The position numbers were made by a program, and so were the translations under genes. A stretch of 37,662 bases of DNA from the NCBI GenBank assembly GCA_020725025.1, contig DYFV01000053.1:1-37662 (forward strand). The letters run 5' to 3'. Origin of the DNA: Azoarcus sp. (GTDB lineage: Bacteria > Pseudomonadota > Gammaproteobacteria > Burkholderiales > Rhodocyclaceae). The notes beneath the pieces were generated by a model. That model did not search any database and was not told the origin of the DNA. It saw only the letters and a program-made list of their open reading frames with translations. How positions within the stretch are numbered: the stretch's first letter is position 1; each line of letters begins with the position of its first letter. Shown here piece after piece: positions 23,550 through 31,808 of this stretch.

Positions 23550-23897
23550 ATGAAACACGCGACCCAGGCAACACCCCAGGAGCGCCTCGGCGGCGCCGCC
23601 GCCGTGGCCGGCATGGCCGCGGCGGTGGTCACCGGCGCGGCCTGCATCGGCCCGATGCTCGGCATCGTGCTCGGCATCGGCGGGCTCGGCTGGCTCGCCC
23701 GCTACGCCCATCTGCAACTGCCCGCGACCGTGCTCACGGCCGTGCTGCTCGCCGCCGGCTTCTACCTGCTCTACCGGCGCCGCGATTGCGACTGCACGCC
23801 GGCGCGGCGCGGCGCGCGGGCCCTGCTGTGGACCGCCACCGGGCTAGCCGTGGCGATCAACGCCTTCGAGTACCTGATCCTGCCCAACCTCGGCTGA
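23550..23897 (+). CDS. MerT-like inner-membrane protein lacking the Cys-Cys pair
   Basis: A 115-residue protein with three predicted transmembrane helices (about 16-45, 52-75 and 90-112). The first helix reads AACIGPMLGIVLGIGGLGWLARY, which lines up with the ASACCLGPLVLVALGFSG helix of MerT but has Ala-Cys32 where MerT has Cys-Cys. A second cysteine group, Cys80-Asp-Cys82, sits in the loop before helix 3, where MerT also has cysteines. The family carries metal ions across the inner membrane. With one cysteine of the membrane pair missing, mercury is not a safe assignment. The ATG at 23550 has AGGAG 6 bases upstream. Confidence 0.7.
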   Translation: MKHATQATPQERLGGAAAVAGMAAAVVTGAACIGPMLGIVLGIGGLGWLARYAHLQLPATVLTAVLLAAGFYLLYRRRDCDCTPARRGARALLWTATGLAVAINAFEYLILPNLG

Positions 23898-23913
23898 ACC
23901 GGAGGAAACCGTC

Positions 23914-24243
23914 ATGAGAACCGAACTGAAGCGGCTCGCCGCCGGTGCCGTCCTGCTCGCGCAACTGCTGGCCGCCCCCGGCACCGTCCTCGCCCAGGGC
24001 AGCGGCGCCCCGCAACCCGAAACGACCGCCCGCGCCACCCTGCACGTGAAGGGCATGGTCGGCGAGGCCTGCCCGGTGCTGATCGAATCCGCGCTGAAGC
24101 GGATGGAGGGCGTACGCCATGTGGAAGCGAGCTACGCCGAGCACAAGGCGACGATCGACTACGACCCCGGGCGGGTCAGCCTCGACCGGATCCGCACGGC
24201 CATCCGGAGCAAGGCCGGATTCGACACCGAGCCGGCGAACTGA
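23914..24243 (+). CDS. MerP-like periplasmic HMA-domain protein missing the first metal-site cysteine
   Basis: A 109-residue protein with a signal peptide (residues about 1-27, LLAAPGTVLAQG) and one heavy-metal-associated domain (about 40-105). The motif is GMVGEAC: MerP and copper chaperones have GMTCxxC, so the first cysteine is replaced by Gly50 and only Cys53 remains. The rest of the domain is well kept (ACPVLIESALKRMEGVRHVEASYAEHKATIDYD). It is probably the partner of the MerT-like protein 16 bases upstream. A single-cysteine site could bind metal only weakly or with a second ligand such as a small thiol. The ATG at 23914 has GGAGG 8 bases upstream. Confidence 0.75.
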   Translation: MRTELKRLAAGAVLLAQLLAAPGTVLAQGSGAPQPETTARATLHVKGMVGEACPVLIESALKRMEGVRHVEASYAEHKATIDYDPGRVSLDRIRTAIRSKAGFDTEPAN

Positions 24244-24255
24244 AGCGCCCGCAGA

Positions 24256-24282
24256 TCCCGCCGCGCCTCATCCGCGGCGGGA
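24256..24282. terminator. Shared hairpin between convergent genes
   Basis: Arms TCCCGCCGCG (24256-24265) and CGCGGCGGGA (24273-24282) are perfectly complementary with a 7-base loop that contains part of the stop codon of the minus-strand regulator gene. It is 13 bases after the MerP-like stop. No T-run is present, so it is a probable bidirectional but weak terminator. Confidence 0.45.
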
Positions 24283-25761
24283 GCCGCCGCCGCGCAGCGA
24301 CGCCTCGATCAGGCGCACGATCGTGTCGGCCGGCGCATCCATCTTCTCGACGGGGACGGCGGCGAATCCGAGGTTCATGCCCAGCTGGCGGTTCTTGGGG
24401 TCGATCGCGTACATGGACAGCGGCCTGAAGATCACGCCGTTGTGGATCGCCTGGGAGGCGAGATCCGCGTCGTCGAGGGGCTGCAGGAAGCGCACCGGCA
24501 GGTGCAGGCCGGCCAGGCTGTCGGGGATGCTGACGAGGCCGCCGAGCCGGGACTCCATGATCGCCTTCAGGCGGTCGCGCCGCTCCTGGTAGATGCCGCG
24601 CATGCGGCGGATGTGGGCGGTGAAATGGCCGGCCTCGATGAATTCCGCGAGGGCGGCCTGCTCCTGCATGCGCCCCTCGCGGTAGAGCTCCGCATTGCCG
24701 ATGGTGAAGGCCTCGACCAGGTCCTCCGGCACGACGAGATAGGCCAGGCGCAGGCCGGTGTACATCACCTTGCTGAAGGTGCCGACGTAGATCACCCGCT
24801 GGGAGCTCGACAGGCCGAACAGCGACGCCACCGGGCGCGCGTGGTAGCGGATCTCGTTGTCGTAGTCGTCCTCGATGATCCAGGTGCGGTGCTTCTCGGC
24901 GTGCTCCAGGAGCTTCAGCCGCCGCTCAAGGGAGAGCACCGCGCCCATCGGGTACTGGCTCGACGGCGACACGAAGATCATCCGCGGCGGCCGGTCCCAG
25001 TCCTCCTCCCGGGGCGCGATGCCGTTGGCGTCCACCGGGATCGGCACGACATTGACGTCGGTGGCCGCGAGCACGTTGCGCGCGCCCCAGTAGCCCGGGT
25101 CCTCCATCCACACCGCGTCGCCCGGATCGCACAACATGCGCGCACACAGGTCGAGCGCCTGGTGGGAACCGTTCACGATCAGGATCTGCTGGGGCGAGCA
25201 GGACATCATCCGCGTCGCCCGCAGGTAGTCGGCGATGACCGATTTGAGCGGCCCGTAGCCGCCGTAGCCGTACTGGGCGAGGTGGCGCTCCTCGTAGCGG
25301 GTGTGCTTGGCGAGGAGGCGCCGCCAGGTGGCGAAGGGGAAATGGACCACGTCGGGGAAGCCCGGCATGAAGGCGCCCGTCTGCACGCGGCTGCTCGAGG
25401 CGTTGGATGCGATGCGATTGCCGCGCCGCGACAAGCCTTCCCGGCGCGTGCCCACCATGCGCTTGGGCCGCTGCGGCACGCGGGTGCGGCCGATCGCATC
25501 GGACACGAAGGTGCCCGAGCCGACGGCGCTGTCCAGATAGCCCTCGACCACCAGCTGATCGTAGGCACGCACCACCGTATTGCGCCCCAGGCCCAGCTCC
25601 GCGGCCAGGATGCGGGTGGGCGGCAAGGCGGTACCGGGCCCCAGGCGGCGCTCCAGAATCGCCTGGCGTATGCACAGGTAGAGCTTCACGCGCTGCCCGG
25701 CCTCGGTGGGCTGGGCCTCGAAGGACTGGCTGATGATCTCGCAGGAAAGCCGGGTATCCAT
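24268..25761 (-). CDS. MocR/GabR-type GntR regulator with aminotransferase-like domain
   Basis: A 497-residue regulator. An N-terminal GntR winged helix (about residues 22-90: LYLCIRQAILERRLGPGTALPPTRILAAELGLGRNTVVRAYDQLVVEGYL) is joined to a fold-type I aminotransferase domain with IIEDDYDNE (298-303) and the PLP lysine Lys331 in YVGTFSK. GabR in Bacillus and its relatives sense GABA plus PLP and activate gabT/gabD; this gene is divergent from an operon that ends in gabD and gabT, so the same role is likely. The ATG at 25761 was chosen as the first start with similarity. Direct repeats in the intergenic region (25775-25808) are candidate binding sites. Confidence 0.88.
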   Translation of the reverse strand: MDTRLSCEIISQSFEAQPTEAGQRVKLYLCIRQAILERRLGPGTALPPTRILAAELGLGRNTVVRAYDQLVVEGYLDSAVGSGTFVSDAIGRTRVPQRPKRMVGTRREGLSRRGNRIASNASSSRVQTGAFMPGFPDVVHFPFATWRRLLAKHTRYEERHLAQYGYGGYGPLKSVIADYLRATRMMSCSPQQILIVNGSHQALDLCARMLCDPGDAVWMEDPGYWGARNVLAATDVNVVPIPVDANGIAPREEDWDRPPRMIFVSPSSQYPMGAVLSLERRLKLLEHAEKHRTWIIEDDYDNEIRYHARPVASLFGLSSSQRVIYVGTFSKVMYTGLRLAYLVVPEDLVEAFTIGNAELYREGRMQEQAALAEFIEAGHFTAHIRRMRGIYQERRDRLKAIMESRLGGLVSIPDSLAGLHLPVRFLQPLDDADLASQAIHNGVIFRPLSMYAIDPKNRQLGMNLGFAAVPVEKMDAPADTIVRLIEASLRGGGSRRG

Positions 25762-25774
25762 TGCACCGCAACAC

Positions 25775-25808
25775 AAATTGGTTCCCTGAAGTTTAAAGAA
25801 ATTGGTTC
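25775..25808. promoter_or_regulatory. Direct repeats AAATTGGTTC, candidate GabR-type operator
   Basis: AAATTGGTTC occurs at 25775-25784 and 25799-25808, starts 24 bp apart, each followed by a CCTGA element. They stand out in an AT-richer patch between the MocR gene and the transporter operon. MocR regulators usually bind direct repeats in such divergent regions. Confidence 0.5.
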
Positions 25809-25941
25809 AACCCTGAGCCGATTTTTTGCCTACGATCCGATTGACGCGAGATGAACGCGGGATGCGGCCGACGATGACGAAGATCGGCGCCGGATCGCGA
25901 CGGGCACTCCCGCGCATGGAGACCGACCGGAGGAGACGAGG

Positions 25942-27054
25942 ATGAACACCGCAGACAGACAGCCTGCGCAGGATGCGCACGTCACGTTCAGGGGAGTGCA
26001 GAAGACCTACGACGGCGAGACGCTGATCGTCCGGGATCTGAACCTCGATATCCGCCGCGGCGAGTTCCTCACGCTGCTGGGCCCCTCGGGCTCGGGCAAG
26101 ACCACCTGCCTGATGATGCTGGCCGGCTTCGAGACTCCCACGGGCGGCGAGATCCGCCTGGACGGCCAGGTCATCAATCGCGTGCCGCCCCACAAGCGCA
26201 ACATCGGCATGGTGTTCCAGAACTACGCGCTGTTCCCCCACATGACCGTGGCGGAGAACCTGCGCTTCCCCCTGTCGGTGAGGAAGCTCCCCGCCGCCGA
26301 CATCGATGCCAAGGTCAAGCGCGCGCTGGGCATGGTGCAGCTCGAATCCTTCGGCAACCGTTATCCGCAGCAGCTCTCGGGCGGCCAGCAGCAGCGCATC
26401 GCGCTGGCCCGCGCCCTGGTGTTCGATCCCCAGCTGGTGCTGATGGACGAGCCGCTCGGCGCGCTGGACAAGAACCTGCGCGAGGCGATGCAGCTCGAGA
26501 TCAAGCACATCCACCAGAACCTGGGCGTCACGGTGGTGTTCGTCACCCACGACCAGAGCGAGGCGCTGACCATGTCGGACCGCATCGCAGTGTTCAACCG
26601 CGGCGTGATCCAGCAGATCGACTCCGCGGAGACCCTGTACGAGCGCCCGGCCAACGCCTTCGTCGCCAACTTCATCGGCGAGAACAACGTGCTGCCCGGC
26701 ACCGTGGAGACCCTCGACGGCGACGACTGCGCGGTGCGCCTGGACTGCGGCACGCTCCTCAAGGTGCGTGCCGGCAACGTGCGCCAGGGCTCCCGGGCGG
26801 TCGTCTCGGTGCGCCCGGAGCGCGCCGTGCTCGACGGCACGGCGGCCGACTGCGGCAACTGCCTCGACGCCACCGTGCGCGAGCTGATCTACCTCGGCGA
26901 CCACGTGCGGGTGCGCGTGGACCTCGCCGGCAACCACGACTTCACCATCAAGACCCCGATTTCCCGGCTCGACCACTCGCTGCGCAGCGGCGAGACGATC
27001 CGGGTCGGCCTCGACCCCGAGCACGTCCGCGCGCTCGAGCCGATGCCCGCCTGA
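25942..27054 (+). CDS. ABC transporter ATPase, spermidine/putrescine type (PotA-like)
   Basis: A 370-residue ATPase, the usual length for the PotA group. It shows Walker A GPSGSGKTT (residues 47-55), the Q-loop MVFQNYALFPHMTV, the signature LSGGQQQR, Walker B LVLMDEPLGALD and the switch histidine FVTHDQ. A C-terminal TOBE-like regulatory domain follows from about residue 240 (RPANAFVANFIGENNVLPG; VSVRPERAVL). It powers uptake with the binding protein and two permeases downstream. GGAG at 25932-25935 precedes the ATG. By context (gabD, gabT, GabR-like regulator) the substrate is probably GABA, putrescine or a related amine. Confidence 0.92.
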   Translation: MNTADRQPAQDAHVTFRGVQKTYDGETLIVRDLNLDIRRGEFLTLLGPSGSGKTTCLMMLAGFETPTGGEIRLDGQVINRVPPHKRNIGMVFQNYALFPHMTVAENLRFPLSVRKLPAADIDAKVKRALGMVQLESFGNRYPQQLSGGQQQRIALARALVFDPQLVLMDEPLGALDKNLREAMQLEIKHIHQNLGVTVVFVTHDQSEALTMSDRIAVFNRGVIQQIDSAETLYERPANAFVANFIGENNVLPGTVETLDGDDCAVRLDCGTLLKVRAGNVRQGSRAVVSVRPERAVLDGTAADCGNCLDATVRELIYLGDHVRVRVDLAGNHDFTIKTPISRLDHSLRSGETIRVGLDPEHVRALEPMPA

Positions 27055-27090
27055 GCCTCGCCCACCCACACCCGAAGCAAGGAGAAAACA

Positions 27091-28128
27091 ATGAAACTCG
27101 GCACGACTCTGATCCATTCCGCGATCGCCGCGGCCCTGCTGGCGGCCGGCAGCGCGCAGGCGGACATCACCGTCATCTCGTTCGGCGGCAGCAACCAGAA
27201 GGCGCAGGAAGTCGCCTTCTACGAGCCCTGGCAGAAGGCGAGCGGCAGCAAGGTCATCGCCGGCGAGTACAACGGCGAGCAGGCCAAGATCAAGGCCATG
27301 GTCGAGGCGGGCAACGTGACCTGGGACGTGGTGGAGGTGGAGTCCGCCGAGCTCGCCCGCGGCTGCGAGGAAGGCCTGTACGAGCAGCTCGACTACAAGA
27401 AGATCGGCAACAAGGCCGACTTCATCGACGCGGCGGTCACCGACTGCGGCATCGGCGTCTTCGTGTGGTCCACCGTGCTCGCCTACAACGCCGACCGCCT
27501 GAAGTCCGCCCCCACCTCCTGGGCCGATTTCTGGGACGTGAAGAAATTCCCGGGCAAGCGCGGCATGCGCAAGGGCGCCAAGTTCACCCTGGAGTTCGCC
27601 CTGCTCGCCGACGGCGTGAAGCCGGAGAACGTGTACAAGGAGCTCGCCACCAAGGCCGGCGTCGAGCGCGCCTTCAGGAAGCTCGACGAGATCAAGCCCC
27701 ACATCCAGTGGTGGGAGGCCGGCGCCCAGCCGCCGCAACTGCTCGCCTCGGGCGACGTGGTGATGAGCTCGGCCTACAACGGCCGCATCGCCAACGCGCA
27801 GAAGGAAGGCAAGAACCTCAAGATCGTGTGGACCGGCAGCGTCTACGACCTCGACTTCTGGGCGATTCCCTCCGGCACGCCCAAGCGTGACGAGGCCTAC
27901 AACTTCATCGCCTTCACCAGCCGGCCCGAGAACCAGAAGGTGTACTCCAGCAACATCACCTACGGCCCGACCCACAAGAAGGCCGTCGGGCTGATCGATC
28001 CGGAAATGGCTGCCGATCTGCCGACCGCGCCCCAGAACCTGAAGGGCGCGCTGGCCAACAACACGCAGTTCTGGCTCGAACACGGCGAAGACCTCGAGCA
28101 ACGCTTCAACGCCTGGGCCGCCCGCTGA
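27091..28128 (+). CDS. Periplasmic polyamine/GABA-type substrate-binding protein (PotD/PotF-like)
   Basis: A 345-residue extracellular-solute-binding protein. The signal peptide is MKLGTTLIHSAIAAALLAAGSAQA (24 residues). The mature protein starts DITVISFGGSNQKAQEVAFYEPW and carries WDVVEVESAELARGCEEGL, the region that lines the ligand cleft in PotD-type proteins, and NRQ-poor C-terminal helices. The acidic residues typical of polyamine binding cannot be placed with certainty, so GABA or another amine is possible. AAGGAG 6 bases before the ATG is the strongest Shine-Dalgarno of the operon, and a hairpin follows the gene, both fitting high expression of a binding protein. Confidence 0.9.
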   Translation: MKLGTTLIHSAIAAALLAAGSAQADITVISFGGSNQKAQEVAFYEPWQKASGSKVIAGEYNGEQAKIKAMVEAGNVTWDVVEVESAELARGCEEGLYEQLDYKKIGNKADFIDAAVTDCGIGVFVWSTVLAYNADRLKSAPTSWADFWDVKKFPGKRGMRKGAKFTLEFALLADGVKPENVYKELATKAGVERAFRKLDEIKPHIQWWEAGAQPPQLLASGDVVMSSAYNGRIANAQKEGKNLKIVWTGSVYDLDFWAIPSGTPKRDEAYNFIAFTSRPENQKVYSSNITYGPTHKKAVGLIDPEMAADLPTAPQNLKGALANNTQFWLEHGEDLEQRFNAWAAR

Positions 28129-28142
28129 GGATCGGTCCGGCC

Positions 28143-28166
28143 GGGGACGGGCGCTCGCCCGTCCCC
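28143..28166 (+). repeat. Hairpin between binding-protein and permease genes
   Basis: Arms GGGGACGGGC (28143-28152) and GCCCGTCCCC (28157-28166) pair perfectly with a GCTC loop. Without a T-run it is more likely an mRNA-stabilising or partial-termination element that keeps the binding protein more abundant than the permeases. Confidence 0.5.
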
Positions 28167-28184
28167 CGCACCGGAGAGCGCGCA

Positions 28185-29441
28185 ATGCAAGCCACCACCA
28201 TCGAGCCGACGGCCCCCTCGGGCGCCGGCGACGTCCCGCTCAAGCTGAAACTGCGCCGCGCCGAGCGGCGCAAGAAGCTGCGCTACGGCGCCCTCATCCT
28301 GCCCCTGGCGGCCTTCGTGCTGTTTACCTTCGTGTGGCCGATCGCCTCGCTGATGACGCGGGCGGTGGACAACCCCGAGGTCGTCGCCGGCCTGCCCGAC
28401 ACGGTCGAGGCGCTGCGCGGCTGGGACGGCACCGGGGTGCCCGACGACGCGGCTTTCGACGCCCTGGCGCGGGATCTCGCCGCCGGCAAGGCGAGCCGCG
28501 AGATGGCCGCGGTGGCCAAGCGGCTCAATATGGAAGAGCCGGGCTTCCGCTCGCTGCTGATGAAGAGCGTGCGCGCCATGCCGCCCGAGGACGGAGTCAG
28601 CGCCCGCGACGCGCTCGTCGAGGTGGACGCCCGCTGGGGCGAGACCGCCACCTGGCAGCGCATCGCGCGCAACGCCGCGCCCTACACCCCCTACTACCTG
28701 CTCGCCGCGATCGACCACCGCATCGGCGAGGACGGCAGCATCGAGCAGCTCGGCGAGGACGAGGCGATCTTCGTCGCCGTCATGACCCGCACCTTCTGGA
28801 TGAGCCTGCTGGTCACCGCCTGGTGCCTGGCGCTCGGCTTCCCCCTCGCCTACCTGCTGGCGACACTGAAGACGCGCGTGTCGAACACCCTGATGATCTT
28901 CGTGCTGCTGCCCTTCTGGACCTCGGTGCTGGTGCGCGTCGCGGCGTGGATCGTGCTGCTGCAGAACGAGGGCCTGGTGAACGAGTCGCTGCGCCTGCTG
29001 GGCCTCATCGACTCGCCGCTGCAGCTCCTCTTCAACCGCGTGGGCGTCTACGTGGCGATGGTGCACATCCTGCTGCCCTTCATGATCCTGCCCCTCTACA
29101 GCGTGATGAAGGGCATCTCGCCCACCTACATGCGCGCCGCCGTCTCCCTCGGCTGCCCGCCGATGAAGAGCTTCTGGCGCATCTACTTCCCGCAGACCCT
29201 GCCCGGCGTCGGCGCGGGCTCGCTGCTGGTCTTCATCATGGCGATGGGCTACTACATCACGCCTGCGCTGCTGGGCAGCCCCAAGGAGCAGATGGCGAGC
29301 TACTTCGTCGCCTTCTACACCAACCAGACCATCAACTGGGGCATGGCGGCCGCGCTCTCCGCGATCCTGCTCGCCGCCACGCTGGTGCTCTACGCCGTCT
29401 ATTCGCGCTACTTCGCCGTCACGGCGAAGGCGCGCCGCTGA
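28185..29441 (+). CDS. ABC transporter permease (PotB-like) with large extra-cytoplasmic insert
   Basis: A 418-residue permease, well above the about 285 residues of E. coli PotB. A charged N-terminus is followed by TM1 (about 32-55), then roughly 140 hydrophilic residues (about 60-200) before the remaining five helices. The insert is largely helical and charged and should lie in the periplasm. The EAA loop is visible (AAVSLGCPPMKSFWRIYFPQTLPG). It pairs with the PotC-like permease 16 bases downstream. The ATG at 28185 has CCGGAGAG upstream. Long inserts here occur in some proteobacterial polyamine-type permeases; their function is not known to me. Confidence 0.9.
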   Translation: MQATTIEPTAPSGAGDVPLKLKLRRAERRKKLRYGALILPLAAFVLFTFVWPIASLMTRAVDNPEVVAGLPDTVEALRGWDGTGVPDDAAFDALARDLAAGKASREMAAVAKRLNMEEPGFRSLLMKSVRAMPPEDGVSARDALVEVDARWGETATWQRIARNAAPYTPYYLLAAIDHRIGEDGSIEQLGEDEAIFVAVMTRTFWMSLLVTAWCLALGFPLAYLLATLKTRVSNTLMIFVLLPFWTSVLVRVAAWIVLLQNEGLVNESLRLLGLIDSPLQLLFNRVGVYVAMVHILLPFMILPLYSVMKGISPTYMRAAVSLGCPPMKSFWRIYFPQTLPGVGAGSLLVFIMAMGYYITPALLGSPKEQMASYFVAFYTNQTINWGMAAALSAILLAATLVLYAVYSRYFAVTAKARR

Positions 29442-29457
29442 TCCGGGAGACACGGCC

Positions 29458-30282
29458 ATGCTGCCCGCCTACGCCACCCTGCCCGAACGCGTCTGGTTCT
29501 ACGCCTTCCGCGTGCTCTGCGGCCTGATCCTGCTGTTCCTGATCCTGCCGATCCTGGTGATCATGCCGTTGTCGTTCAACGCCGACTCCTTCCTGATGTA
29601 CCCGATGTCGGGCTTCTCGCTGCGCTGGTACGAGGACTTCTTCACCTCCGCGCCGTGGCGCCAGGCGCTGATGAACAGCCTCATCATCTCGCCGCTGGCG
29701 ACGGTCGTGGCCATGGTGTTCGGCACCATGGCGGCGATCGGGCTGACCCGGGTGGACTTCCCGGGCAAGGCGCTGCTCACCGCGGTGCTGATCTCGCCCA
29801 TGGTGGTGCCGGTGGTGATCGTGGGCGTGGCGACCTACATCGTCTTCGCCCCCATCGGCCTCACCGGCAGCTACACCGGACTGGTGCTGGTGCACGCGGT
29901 GCTGGGCGTGCCCTTCGTCGTCACCACCGTGTCGGCGACCCTGCAGGGCTTCGACGACAACCTGGTGAAGGCCGCCGCGAGCCTGGGCGCCAACCCGATC
30001 ACCGCCTTCTTCCGCGTCACCTTGCCGGTGGTCGCGCCGGGGATCATCTCCGGGGGCCTGTTCGCCTTCGCCATTTCCTTCGACGAGGTCGTAGTCACCC
30101 TCTTCCTCGCGAGCCCCGAGCAGACCACGCTGCCGCGCCAGATGTTCGCCGGCATCCGCGAAAACATCAGCCCGACCATCGCGGCGGTGGCGACCATGCT
30201 CACCCTGCTGTCGACCCTGATGCTGATCACCCTCGAAGGCCTGCGCCGCCGCAACGAGCGGCTGCGCGGCATCGCCTCCTGA
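29458..30282 (+). CDS. ABC transporter permease (PotC-like)
   Basis: A 274-residue permease with six predicted transmembrane helices, typical of the PotC family. The EAA loop is KAAASLGANPITAFFRVTLPVVAPGI. Conserved FSLRWYEDFF after TM1 and the C-terminal EGLRRRNERLRG are also family-like. It forms the membrane channel with the PotB-like protein. The ATG at 29458 follows GGGAGA in the short gap. Confidence 0.92.
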   Translation: MLPAYATLPERVWFYAFRVLCGLILLFLILPILVIMPLSFNADSFLMYPMSGFSLRWYEDFFTSAPWRQALMNSLIISPLATVVAMVFGTMAAIGLTRVDFPGKALLTAVLISPMVVPVVIVGVATYIVFAPIGLTGSYTGLVLVHAVLGVPFVVTTVSATLQGFDDNLVKAAASLGANPITAFFRVTLPVVAPGIISGGLFAFAISFDEVVVTLFLASPEQTTLPRQMFAGIRENISPTIAAVATMLTLLSTLMLITLEGLRRRNERLRGIAS

Positions 30283-30306
30283 CCCCCGCTCCACCGGAGA
30301 CCATCC

Positions 30307-31767
30307 ATGCCAATCCTCAAGGACCCCGCCCTGCTGCGCACCCACTGCCTGATCGACGGCCATTGGTGCGATGCGGACGACAAGACGAGCTTCGCCGTGA
30401 CCGATCCGGCCAACGGCGAGACCCTCGCCACCGTGCCGAACATGGGCGCCGGCGAGACCCGCCGCGCCATCGACGCCGCCGCCCGGGCCCTGCCCGCCTG
30501 GCGAGCCCGGACCGCCGGCGAGCGCGCCAAGCTCCTGCGCCGCTGGTTCGAGCTGATGCTCGAGCACCAGGAAGACCTCGCCCAGCTGATGACCGCCGAG
30601 CAGGGCAAGCCGCTCGCCGAGGCCCGCGGCGAGATCGCCTACGCCGCCTCCTTCGTCGAATGGTTCGCCGAGGAAGGCAAGCGCGTCTATGGCGACACCA
30701 TCCCCGCCCACCACGCCGACAAGCGCATCCTGGTCACCAAGGAGCCGATCGGCGTGTGCGCCGCGATCACGCCGTGGAACTTCCCCGCCGCGATGATCAC
30801 CCGCAAGGCCGGCCCGGCGCTGGCCGCCGGTTGCACCATGGTGGTGAAGCCGGCCGAGTCGACTCCGCTGTCCGCCCTCGCCCTGGCCGAGCTCGCCAAC
30901 CGTGCAGGCATCCCGGCGGGCGTGTTCAGCGTGGTGACCGGCGACGCGCGCGCCATCGGCGGCGAGTTCTGCGGCAACCCGACCGTGCGCAAGCTCTCCT
31001 TCACCGGCTCCACCGAGGTCGGCCGCATCCTGATGGCCCAGTGCGCCCCGACCATCAAGAAGCTCTCGCTGGAGCTGGGCGGCAACGCGCCCTTCATCGT
31101 CTTCGACGACGCCGACCTGGACGAGGCGGTGGCCGGAGCGATCGCCTCCAAGTACCGCAACGCCGGCCAGACCTGCGTGTGTGCCAACCGCCTGCTGGTG
31201 CAGGACGGCATCTACGATGCCTTCGCGGCCAAGCTCGCGGAAGCCGTCGCCGCCCTCAAGGTGGGCGCCGGCAGCGAGGCGGGCGTGACCCAGGGCCCGC
31301 TCATCGACGGCGATGCCATCGCCAAGGTCGAGGAGCTGGTCGCCGACGCCCGCGAGAAAGGCGCCCGGGTGGTCTGCGGCGGGCGCCGCCATGCCCTGGG
31401 CGGCACGTTCTTCGAGCCCACCGTGATCGCCGACGTCACCCCGTCGATGCGGGTGGCGAAGGAGGAGATCTTCGGCCCGGTCGCGCCGCTGTTCCGCTTC
31501 AAGGACGAAGCCGAGGCGATCGCCATGGCCAACGACACCGAGTACGGGCTCGCCGCCTATTTCTACACCCAGAACCTCGCCCGCACGCTGCGGGTGTCGG
31601 GCGCGCTCGAGTACGGCATCGTCGGCGTCAACACCGGCCTCATCTCCACCGAGGTCGCGCCCTTCGGCGGCATGAAGTCCTCCGGCCTCGGCCGCGAAGG
31701 CTCGAAATACGGCATCGAGGAGTACCTCGAGATCAAGTACGTGTGCATCGGCGGCGTCGATCGCTGA
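30307..31767 (+). CDS. gabD: Succinate-semialdehyde dehydrogenase
   Basis: A 486-residue aldehyde dehydrogenase that closely follows GabD throughout. Catalytic residues are Glu256 in LELGGNAP and Cys290 in NAGQTCVCANR; the motif ITPWNFPAAMITRKAGPALAAGC and the C-terminal KSSGLGREGSKYGIEEYLEIKY are typical. It oxidises succinate semialdehyde to succinate with NADP+ (or NAD+), the second step of GABA breakdown. The pairing with gabT directly downstream supports the name. A CCGGAGA Shine-Dalgarno lies 9 bases before the ATG. Confidence 0.93.
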   Translation: MPILKDPALLRTHCLIDGHWCDADDKTSFAVTDPANGETLATVPNMGAGETRRAIDAAARALPAWRARTAGERAKLLRRWFELMLEHQEDLAQLMTAEQGKPLAEARGEIAYAASFVEWFAEEGKRVYGDTIPAHHADKRILVTKEPIGVCAAITPWNFPAAMITRKAGPALAAGCTMVVKPAESTPLSALALAELANRAGIPAGVFSVVTGDARAIGGEFCGNPTVRKLSFTGSTEVGRILMAQCAPTIKKLSLELGGNAPFIVFDDADLDEAVAGAIASKYRNAGQTCVCANRLLVQDGIYDAFAAKLAEAVAALKVGAGSEAGVTQGPLIDGDAIAKVEELVADAREKGARVVCGGRRHALGGTFFEPTVIADVTPSMRVAKEEIFGPVAPLFRFKDEAEAIAMANDTEYGLAAYFYTQNLARTLRVSGALEYGIVGVNTGLISTEVAPFGGMKSSGLGREGSKYGIEEYLEIKYVCIGGVDR

Positions 31768-31808
31768 GCGGCACCCATCACACAAGACGGTAAAACGGAG
31801 AACAGCAA

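Noticed and set aside
20263..23574. A 1103-codon open frame on the minus strand opposite the decarboxylase and CysK genes
   Set aside because: It is a shadow frame caused by high third-position GC; its translation is low-complexity (Ala, Gly, Arg, His, Val), has no domain, and covers strongly supported genes on the plus strand.
23550..24243. Assignment as a mercury-resistance merTP pair
   Set aside because: Both key cysteine pairs are incomplete, and no merR, merA or merB is present in the window, so only 'MerT-like' and 'MerP-like' are justified.
25807..28185. Long minus-strand open frame (792 codons) opposite the potA- and potD-like genes
   Set aside because: Same GC-skew shadow effect; composition is repetitive and no motif is visible, while the plus-strand genes carry full family signatures.
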